DNA of 7,881 nucleotides, from positions 1 through 7,881 of the forward strand of contig DATDZF010000079.1 of NCBI GenBank assembly GCA_035288785.1, read 5' to 3'. Both the position numbers and the translations under genes were made by a program. The notes beneath the pieces were generated by a model. That model was not told the origin of the DNA. It saw nothing but the letters and a program-made list of their open reading frames with translations, and did no database searches. Positions 1-5,252 of this stretch are shown one piece after another. Source of the DNA: JACRGC01 sp035288785 (lineage in GTDB: Archaea; Micrarchaeota; Micrarchaeia; Norongarragalinales; SBBD01). Positions within the stretch are counted from its first letter, which is position 1. Every line of letters begins with the position of its first letter.

Positions 1-2
1 GG

Positions 3-428
3 TTCTCGGCGTTCTTCGACAACAGCAGCCGGAAGGGGATATACCTGCGCGTAGGGGAGCAGCTTGAGCTCGAGGGCTCATCGAATTCCTCTGCCGACGG
101 CTACCTTGTGGATTATTCCATGAGCGGAACGCCAGCACCAACCTCGGTAAAAGGCGCCAGCTACTACCTTCCCGATGTGTGCACGCCACTTAGCAGCCCC
201 TCAAAGGCAAGATGGGCGTTCATAGAATACCCCACCATCGGCTCCACCGTGCTTTTAATCACGGTAAAAACCAACAGCATAAAACGCGCACCCGAAGCGC
301 TGGATATCTTCTACTATGGCTATTCCGTCCTTGCAAACGGGACACTTTATTCTGACCCGACGGGGATCTCACAAGTAGAGCAGTGCAATGCAAGGACATA
401 CCCCTATTCGCTTCCGTTTGTGAAGACC
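3..428 (+). other. Shared module of the two surface proteins, copy 1 (start cut)
   Basis: This stretch of about 140 residues aligns with 7335-7751 in gene 2. It opens with FSAFFDNSSRKGIYLRVG, which matches the gene 2 stretch FAIDFGLASRKGFYFRVG without gaps at 10 of 18 positions. A second ungapped block of 29 residues (300-386) shares I, Y, two G, S, P, G, E and a closing C at the same spacing. The distance from RKG to that Cys is 118 residues here and 115 in gene 2. I do not recognise it as a named domain. It looks beta-rich and has sequons N-S-S and N-G-T. Confidence 0.75.
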
Positions 429-3400
429 GGCGGGCTGAACGAGCAATGCAATGCGCCCCCTCTCCCGGAATGCGATTCGATTGAGAATTTCTGCAGCACC
501 GAAACCAACAGGTGCATTCCCGAGCCAAGGATAAACCCCAGCGATTTCTGCAACAGCACGGAAGTGCAAAAAGTGTTTTCCATGAAGGATGGCGGCGCGA
601 TGGTCGTCATGAAGGAGGAGGCCGGGATCGAGTTCTACACACGCAAGGGGGAAGTGTACAAGGAATGCCCGGGGGATGATACGATTGAGCAATCCGGCGA
701 CTGTGAAAAGCTCCTTGGCAACCGCTCCAGCACAACGCCACTTTGCGATTTCACGCCAAGGGTGGACCCGAACACCTATTGCGGTTCCCCGGAGGTTGCA
801 AGGGTGGAGGTTTGCGCCGACTCTTCCGCAAAGGTAACAACCATCATAAATAAAGAGGAAAAAGCAAGCTACTTCCGCCTCGATGGGAAATTGCTGCAGC
901 GGGATTGCCCAGCGCAGCCGGCGCCCGCCAACGAGGAATGTTACGACTTGAACAACAATTGCGATCCGGGAACTCCCATCGTTTGCGAAAAAATCTGCCC
1001 GAATGGCAATGTGAAGCAGCAGGATTATTGCAATGATGACGCGGTGCAGTATGTGAAAACCTGCCCTGCCGGCATTAAGGTCGTAAGCCTTGTTGCAGAA
1101 GAGGAAATTGCGGATTATTTTGACGTCTGCGGGGAAGTGCTGGAGGAAAACTGTCCTGCAAACCCATCTCCAGCTGATGGGGAATGTTACCAATTGAACA
1201 CGGGCTGCGATGCGGCCCGCCTGCTTTGCAAGGCGCCTCCGACATTGCCAGAGCCGGACTACCGCGAATGCACCTCATTGCAGATTACAAAAACCGCCAA
1301 GGGCAACATATTGCCAAGCGCGCCGCGCGTGGTATTCAAGGTCGACCCCATATTCCCGGCGGATGGAATACCAATCAGCTTTGTTTCTGAGGACGGTTCA
1401 TCCATGTTCCAGCGCATTGAATTCTACGACAAGGCCGCAAGGGTAGACCAATGCTTCAAATGGGACCAAAGGAACAACCTGCTCCTTTACGACCCCGGCC
1501 AGACAGGCTGCCCAGACAAGTACAAGCCCATTGGGAATGAAATAATCGGGGGCAATTTCACCATGAAAATATCCATCAGCCCAAATCCGGTGCCCCTTGC
1601 AATGGACATACTCGTCCTTACCGATGAGGATGTCCCGATTGACCAACGGGTGGACCTGCCTGCAATCGATGCCTCGATGATCGAATACAAGCAGCCGGAT
1701 GCAACCCCATTCTCATATTATGGCTACAACGACCAAGCATATAGCCCCTTAAGGCTCGCATACGTGCTCAACAACCGGCAGCTTACCTCGCAAATGGATG
1801 ATTTTGCCGGCGGCGTGTACAGCACCTCAACCAGCTACAATGAATTCGTAATCAACCTCTTGATGCGCAGCAGCAACCGCGGAGGCGCAGCCATTTTCGG
1901 ATGGAACACCAACAGCAGGCCGGCCCTAACAATTGCCGCCAAGACCGGCGGGAGCGGAAGGTTCCCGATCTTGGACCTTGATCCGCAGGCGCATCGCGAA
2001 GGCAGCATCCCGGACCTCATGGGCTGGGCGCAGGATTATACCGAGGACGAGGAATACATGAGCAATGCCTTCCCTTCCGAAAGGATGGCATCCTTCATGG
2101 AAATGGTGGAGAAAACTGCCGCAAACTCCGTTTTCAGGAGGGGCGGGCTTGCACCATACTCGTATTTTGTAAGGAACCCGGGCACAACGCCTGTCAAATT
2201 CTCCATGGTAGTTGCGGAAAGGGCAAATGCGGTCTTCAATGTTTTCAACCAGGAGGGCTTCTCCATAAAGGTAAAGGATACGGCGCATGAATGCGACGCG
2301 CGCATCGGATTGTACAAGCTCAGCACGCAAACCTCGGATGGGGAAACATGGGGAGTGGACGGCTATAATTTCGTGCTGGAACCCATGAACCTAACCGAAA
2401 GCCGCAATTTCAACTGCGATGGCGTGCCCGCATGCAACCTCTTCGACCAGTTTTACGGAGCTGCGGACTATTTCCCCGAAGCGGGTGAAACTCACTGCTT
2501 TGCAACCGAATGGCCGCTTGTCCCCGATGGGAGGGAGGATTACTATACGCACGAGGGGCTTGATTTGAGGAGCTCTAGTGCCAATTTCCTTGGGGTTTTC
2601 GATGACGCGAAGGCGGAGTTGGAGAGTTACGATGCGCTGGAGGCCTTCCCGGTGTTTGCGCTGGACCTAAGGCAGGACGAAGCGCTAACACGTGCCATGA
2701 TCCTCTACAGGTTCGATAATGAAACAACTGACAATGTTGAGGAGCTTGGGCCATATTCCATTGAAAGGCATCCAAAATTCTTCGTAGGCGACCTTACTGC
2801 ATGCATTGATGAGGATGAGGATGGCTACGGCTTAAACGGAGTGCGCATGTGCGAGCATTCGGCAATAGATTGCAACGATGAGCCAGCTGGAGCAAGCGGA
2901 GTCCCGGGGAATGAGATCAACCCCGAAATGAGCGAGGAGCTGCACAATGGCGTTGATGATGATTGCAATCCCCTCACAAGGGATGATGGCAAGCCGGCGC
3001 TGCAGATAACCGACATTTCTTGCACCTCCACTCCAAACAAGGACTTGAACATCCGCTGGACGACAAATGTCAAGGATGTGGAAGGCAAGGGCGGGCTAAA
3101 GGAGCCAGAAGAGAGCATAATCACCTGGAGGGATAATCCCGGCGTGAGCGCTGATGGTTATACCTACAATACCACCTTCTCAAGCCTCGTTACGGGGGTC
3201 ACCTACGAGATGTTCGCAAGCGCCTTCTACGGGGATGATGGCCAATCAAACGTTATCCGGAGGGCTTGCTGCAAGCCGGGTGTTGGGGCTGTTGCATGCC
3301 CCGGGCCGGTTACAATGTGCGGGGATGTGAACGGTGACCAATCCTGGGATATCATGGATTTGGTCGCATTGATAGATATTAGGGGAAGGGAAGGCACTCC

Positions 3401-5096
3401 TGCAAACTTTGAATCCATCGATATGAATGGCGATGGGAGCCTCAATGATGCCGATCAGGGCATCCTCATCAATTACTTGTTCGCGGGAGGGTCGTTCCCG
3501 CAGTGCAGCCAGACTGCAAGCACATGCACCATTGATGGCAGCGGCTATGCGAACAATGCCCCAAGGGATGGGAATTCCTGCCAATTCTGCAACATCTCCA
3601 ATTCCCATACCGAATGGAGCGAAAGGCTGCCAACCACCCCCTGCAACAACGGTGGGTCGTGCAACAGCGACGGGCTTTGCCTCGGCGGTACGTGCTCGGC
3701 TAATAGCGACTGCTTTGGCAATCAGAACTGCAGTGCCGGAGGAAGGTGCGGAGGGGCGGCAACTGCCGATATCTGCACCAAGGATGGCACAACCTTTAGC
3801 TTGACAAAAGCGCAGGCAACCCAAATTGCGGGCGCGGCAAGCGCATGCACCCAGGTCGGCCCCCTCTCAAATAACTACTTATGCAATTCGGGCACCGGCA
3901 CGTATTGGATTGATATTGACGAAACAACCCCAACCCAGGGCTGCTCGCCTGCGTGTGTTGTGGACGTGCAAACACACGTGGCGGAGTTGAACTCAAGATG
4001 CACCGGATTGCTTTTGGAATGCGATGGCAAAACCGATGGCACACCATGCACCGGAGGGACATGCCAAAATGGGGCTTGCGTTGAAGGTACCCCCACATGC
4101 ACCGATTCAGATAGCCACAGCTATACTGTAAAAGGAACCACAACGGCAACAGGGCAGACACCTAAAGAAGACGTTTGCAATTCAGACAGCCAGCTTAAGG
4201 AATGGTATTGCCAGAACAATGCGCCAGTATCCGAGGATCATGATTGCGGCACTGGGAAAGTGTGCGTGCTTGGGGCATGCATCGACCAACCCGCCGGTTT
4301 GACGGCAACTGAACCGACAGATACCACAACTACCGACAATCATGCAACAATAACCTGGGATACGCCGGGGATGGCAACAACCAGCCTGGTTTTTCTATCC
4401 CTCAACGGCGGCGGTTTCATCAAGAGATACGACTCCGATGGATCGTTGAACACCCAGCATGTTGCGGTCCTTCCCGAGGAGGCGGGATTGGCACTAAGCC
4501 CCGGCCCCTATACCTATAAGATCGGCGGGTGCAAAACCAGCGGATATGACCAATATGTCGTTGCGGCCGCAACATCGGATAACATCATTGACAACCCCAG
4601 CGCAGCTGCAGATTGCTACCTGAAAACATCATCCACATACACATTCTCAATTTCGAATAATCCGCCCAGTATCCCGACAATCGTGCGGGTATTGGATGCT
4701 TCCTCTATCACAACAACGGCAGCAACCCTGAAATGGGAAACCGACATCCAGCCGGCCAGAAACAAGGTTTGCACCAGGCAAGGACCAGTAGAGTTTGGCG
4801 GTTATTCGGAACTGAGCTTTAGCGATTATGGGAAAAAGATCAGTTTCGAGATAAGAACTGCAGAGGGTGGAGGGGGTGGCGGAGGAGGGGGCTATACTCC
4901 GGCAGCTTCGCCAACGATCGAACCAACCTGCACTGTCCGCACATGCTCCGAGCAACCGGGGCAAACTCTTCAAACCTGCCGGATTACGGGCCTTATGGCG
5001 AACAGGATAGTTTATTTCAAGGTACAAAGCTGCAAGTCCGCAACGGATTCCTCAAGCTGCAGCGAGTGGAGCGCCGAGAAATTCTTTGACACATAA
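3..5096 (+). CDS. Giant Cys-rich multidomain surface protein with dockerin and fibronectin-III domains (5' end missing)
   Basis: The frame is open from the left edge to TAA at 5094-5096, giving 1697 visible residues, so the true start lies upstream. GTG at 108 is an internal valine, because the shared module already runs through it from position 3. Visible order: shared module (3-428), three Cys-containing repeats (528-1241), unassigned region (1242-2798), MopE-like metal motif (2808-2990), fibronectin-III-like domain (2991-3272), type I dockerin (3318-3491), Cys-rich region (3492-4286), two fibronectin-III-like domains (4287-5093). About 75 cysteines and many N-x-S/T sequons point to an exported, disulfide-bonded and probably glycosylated protein. 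No C-terminal membrane helix, LPXTG or PGF-type sorting signal is present; the protein ends in a fibronectin fold, so any anchor should be N-terminal. No catalytic domain is recognised. Adhesion or scaffolding is an inference from the domain set. The gene is certain; the exact function is unknown. Confidence 0.93.
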   Translation, partial: FSAFFDNSSRKGIYLRVGEQLELEGSSNSSADGYLVDYSMSGTPAPTSVKGASYYLPDVCTPLSSPSKARWAFIEYPTIGSTVLLITVKTNSIKRAPEALDIFYYGYSVLANGTLYSDPTGISQVEQCNARTYPYSLPFVKTGGLNEQCNAPPLPECDSIENFCSTETNRCIPEPRINPSDFCNSTEVQKVFSMKDGGAMVVMKEEAGIEFYTRKGEVYKECPGDDTIEQSGDCEKLLGNRSSTTPLCDFTPRVDPNTYCGSPEVARVEVCADSSAKVTTIINKEEKASYFRLDGKLLQRDCPAQPAPANEECYDLNNNCDPGTPIVCEKICPNGNVKQQDYCNDDAVQYVKTCPAGIKVVSLVAEEEIADYFDVCGEVLEENCPANPSPADGECYQLNTGCDAARLLCKAPPTLPEPDYRECTSLQITKTAKGNILPSAPRVVFKVDPIFPADGIPISFVSEDGSSMFQRIEFYDKAARVDQCFKWDQRNNLLLYDPGQTGCPDKYKPIGNEIIGGNFTMKISISPNPVPLAMDILVLTDEDVPIDQRVDLPAIDASMIEYKQPDATPFSYYGYNDQAYSPLRLAYVLNNRQLTSQMDDFAGGVYSTSTSYNEFVINLLMRSSNRGGAAIFGWNTNSRPALTIAAKTGGSGRFPILDLDPQAHREGSIPDLMGWAQDYTEDEEYMSNAFPSERMASFMEMVEKTAANSVFRRGGLAPYSYFVRNPGTTPVKFSMVVAERANAVFNVFNQEGFSIKVKDTAHECDARIGLYKLSTQTSDGETWGVDGYNFVLEPMNLTESRNFNCDGVPACNLFDQFYGAADYFPEAGETHCFATEWPLVPDGREDYYTHEGLDLRSSSANFLGVFDDAKAELESYDALEAFPVFALDLRQDEALTRAMILYRFDNETTDNVEELGPYSIERHPKFFVGDLTACIDEDEDGYGLNGVRMCEHSAIDCNDEPAGASGVPGNEINPEMSEELHNGVDDDCNPLTRDDGKPALQITDISCTSTPNKDLNIRWTTNVKDVEGKGGLKEPEESIITWRDNPGVSADGYTYNTTFSSLVTGVTYEMFASAFYGDDGQSNVIRRACCKPGVGAVACPGPVTMCGDVNGDQSWDIMDLVALIDIRGREGTPANFESIDMNGDGSLNDADQGILINYLFAGGSFPQCSQTASTCTIDGSGYANNAPRDGNSCQFCNISNSHTEWSERLPTTPCNNGGSCNSDGLCLGGTCSANSDCFGNQNCSAGGRCGGAATADICTKDGTTFSLTKAQATQIAGAASACTQVGPLSNNYLCNSGTGTYWIDIDETTPTQGCSPACVVDVQTHVAELNSRCTGLLLECDGKTDGTPCTGGTCQNGACVEGTPTCTDSDSHSYTVKGTTTATGQTPKEDVCNSDSQLKEWYCQNNAPVSEDHDCGTGKVCVLGACIDQPAGLTATEPTDTTTTDNHATITWDTPGMATTSLVFLSLNGGGFIKRYDSDGSLNTQHVAVLPEEAGLALSPGPYTYKIGGCKTSGYDQYVVAAATSDNIIDNPSAAADCYLKTSSTYTFSISNNPPSIPTIVRVLDASSITTTAATLKWETDIQPARNKVCTRQGPVEFGGYSELSFSDYGKKISFEIRTAEGGGGGGGGGYTPAASPTIEPTCTVRTCSEQPGQTLQTCRITGLMANRIVYFKVQSCKSATDSSSCSEWSAEKFFDT
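528..1241 (+). repeat. Three tandem Cys-containing protein repeats of 77-83 residues
   Basis: Units start at 528, 759 and 1008. Each opens with x-x-x-P/Q-x-x-Y/F-C (RINPSDFC, RVDPNTYC, NVKQQDYC), followed by E/A-V-x-x-V, a glutamate pair (EEAG, EEKA, EEIA), an aromatic Y/F position, G-x-V/L and a C-P. Units 2 and 3 then share P-A-x-x-x-C-Y-x-L-N-x-x-C-D. Unit 1 is the most divergent and has lost the ECYxLN block, keeping G-D-C-E-K-L-L. DNA identity between units is low, so this is an old duplication and not a recent tandem array. The cysteines probably pair within each unit, making a rigid rod. No named family is recognised. Confidence 0.8.
1242..2798 (+). other. Unassigned extracellular region of gene 1, about 500 residues
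   Basis: Cysteines are sparse here compared with both flanks (about eight, against about 22 in the preceding 820 bases), and aromatic and acidic residues are common. It begins near Y-R-E-C-T and the beta-like stretch RVVFKVDPIFP, and ends at the metal motif. Sequons include N-F-T, N-L-T and N-E-T. It contains a helix-like acidic patch around 2034-2130 and a segment with N-P-G-T-T-P-V-K-F typical of a beta-sandwich edge. I see no known enzyme motif or named domain. It probably holds two or more globular domains and could be the ligand-binding head. The boundaries are approximate. Confidence 0.5.
2808..2990 (+). other. MopE-like acidic metal-binding motif
   Basis: The residues DEDEDGYG, then a Cys, then I-D-C-N-D-E, then N-E-I-N-P, then E-E-L-H-N-G-V-D-D-D-C-N, follow the layout of the putative metal-binding motif family named after Methylococcus MopE (DxDxDGYG...DCxD...xNPxxxExxNGxDDDC). 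In related proteins such acidic loops are usually thought to bind calcium; copper binding was described for MopE itself. All the acidic landmarks and both landmark cysteines are present. It sits between the unassigned region and a fibronectin-III-like domain, a usual place for such a linker motif in surface proteins. Confidence 0.8.
2991..3272 (+). other. Fibronectin-III-like domain 1 of gene 1
   Basis: The segment starts with P-A-L-Q-I-T-D-I-S-C, has the strand LNIRWTTN (fibronectin strand B with its Trp) and ends with L-V-T-G-V-T-Y-E-M-F-A-S-A-F, which matches the L-x-P-G-T-x-Y-x-x-x-V-x-A-x core of strand F. The loop between holds an extra acidic insert around GLKEPEESIITW. Assignment is by the Trp strand and the Gly-x-x-Tyr strand only. 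Confidence 0.65.
3318..3491 (+). other. Type I dockerin domain
   Basis: Two calcium-binding F-hand loops are complete. The first is DVNGDQSWDIMD, with D, N, D, D and D at loop positions 1, 3, 5, 9 and 12. The second is DMNGDGSLNDAD, with D, N, D, N and D at the same positions. Each is followed by a short helix (LVALIDIRG and QGILINYLFAG), and the pair is preceded by C-G. The length of about 58 residues is normal for the family. Dockerins bind cohesin domains; outside cellulosomes they also occur in archaeal surface proteins. Unlike the usual C-terminal placement, this one lies in the middle of the chain, with about 530 residues after it. Confidence 0.9.
3492..4286 (+). other. Cys-rich region with several small disulfide modules
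   Basis: About 27 cysteines lie in 265 residues. Recognisable pieces, in order: a C-T-I-D-G-x-G-Y-A...C-Q-F-C-N-I-S...W segment (3525-3680) ending in a C-N-N-G-G-S-C-N-S-D-G-L-C knot, a pattern common in bacterial Cys-rich surface proteins; a C-S-A-N-S-D-C-F-G-N-Q-N-C stretch; a less structured part with a paired C-S-P-A-C; a second TPCTGGTCQNGAC knot near 4041-4085; and the CTDSD-type repeat at 4098-4283. The knots resemble EGF-like or toxin-like folds, but no exact family can be claimed. The region probably acts as a stiff spacer between the dockerin and the C-terminal fibronectin domains. Confidence 0.7.
4098..4283 (+). other. CTDSD...VKGT...EWYC...CxxGxC repeat unit
   Basis: The unit begins C-T-D-S-D, passes Y-T-V-K-G-T-T, then D-V-C, then L-K-E-W-Y-C, then D-C-G-T-G-K-V-C-V-L-G-A-C. 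I recognise this arrangement (C-x-D-S-D, K-G-T, x-C-x-x-x-x-L-x-E-x-x-C, C-x-x-G-x-x-C-x-x-G-A-C) as a small repeat frequent in surface proteins of uncultivated archaea. Only one full copy is visible. It supports the archaeal reading of the window. Confidence 0.6.
4287..4661 (+). other. Fibronectin-III-like domain 2 of gene 1
   Basis: The pattern is a T-rich lead (TEPTDTTTTDNH), then ATITWDTPG for strand B with Trp, then P-G-P-Y-T-Y-K-I-G-G-C-K for strand F, then TYTFSISN for strand G. A Cys pair (the G-G-C and the later A-D-C-Y) probably braces the last strands. The fold call rests on these landmarks alone. Confidence 0.6.
4662..5093 (+). other. C-terminal fibronectin-III-like domain 3, split by a glycine run
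   Basis: The domain opens PPSIPTIVRVLDASSITTT, continues AATLKWETDIQPARNKVC, and closes L-M-A-N-R-I-V-Y-F-K-V-Q-S-C...S-E-W-S-A-E-K-F-F-D-T. This follows the W-x-T-D-x-P-A-x-x-x-V...Y-x-x-V-x-S...F-x-T form typical of prokaryotic fibronectin domains. Between the halves is an insert holding nine glycines. The protein ends directly after the last strand, so this domain is the free C-terminus. Confidence 0.65.
4866..4892 (+). other. Run of nine glycine codons
   Basis: Nine Gly codons in a row are made with all the GGN forms except GGC-only runs (GGT, GGA, GGG, GGC mixed), so this is a selected protein feature and not simple DNA slippage. The run lies inside the last fibronectin-like domain, in the loop region between its early and late strands, and is followed by YTPAASPTIEP. 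It probably forms a flexible loop. Confidence 0.85.
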
Positions 5097-5101
5097 TCCA
5101 C

Positions 5102-5155
5102 TTGGCCAGGCCGCCAAATATCCACCAACCTGACAACACATTGGCCAGTGGTCAA
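5102..5155. repeat. Two TTGGCCAG-containing inverted repeats between the genes
   Basis: TTGGCCAG occurs at 5102-5109 and again at 5141-5148. Each copy starts a small dyad. The first is TTGGC-CAGGCC-GCCAA at 5102-5117, six bases after the stop codon of gene 1. The second is TTGGCCA-G-TGGTCAA at 5141-5155, with one G/T mismatch in the arms. The first could form a five-base-pair hairpin in RNA; the second is too tight for a hairpin and looks more like a protein-binding dyad, 70 bp upstream of the TATA box. Both are short enough to be chance. Confidence 0.35.
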
Positions 5156-5223
5156 GCAAGCCACTTAGCCTTCCGAAAGTATCCATTACGCTTGCATCAT
5201 CGCCGGTTACTGACGCGAGCATC

Positions 5224-5231
5224 TTTAAATA
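5224..5231 (+). promoter_or_regulatory. Archaeal TATA box of gene 2, leaderless arrangement
   Basis: TTTAAATA matches the archaeal TATA-box consensus exactly. Its centre is about 26 bp before the A of ATG 5253, which is the usual distance from TATA box to transcription start, so transcription should begin at or next to the start codon. No Shine-Dalgarno-like sequence lies between (AGTATTTTTTCC precedes the ATG), which agrees with leaderless translation. The BRE position just upstream (AGCATC) is not a good match to the purine-then-A-rich consensus. Confidence 0.8.
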
Positions 5232-5252
5232 GCCCTAACGAGTATTTTTTCC

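Noticed and set aside
108..110. GTG as the start codon of gene 1
   Set aside because: The frame is open to the left edge, and the shared module, which matches gene 2, already runs from position 3, so GTG 108 is an internal valine.
369..1193. Long antisense open frame of 274 codons
   Set aside because: It lies fully inside the strongly supported Cys-repeat coding region of gene 1. Its length follows from the scarcity of TTA, CTA and TCA in that frame, and its product has no recognisable domain.
3427..3804. Alternative-frame open frame on the + strand inside gene 1
   Set aside because: It overlaps the second dockerin loop and the Cys modules, which are clearly the real coding frame.
5245..5250. 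T6 run as a terminator for gene 1
   Set aside because: A T-run can end archaeal transcription, but this one lies 149 bases after the stop codon and within the start region of gene 2, where it more likely belongs to the initiator. No clear terminator of gene 1 was found.
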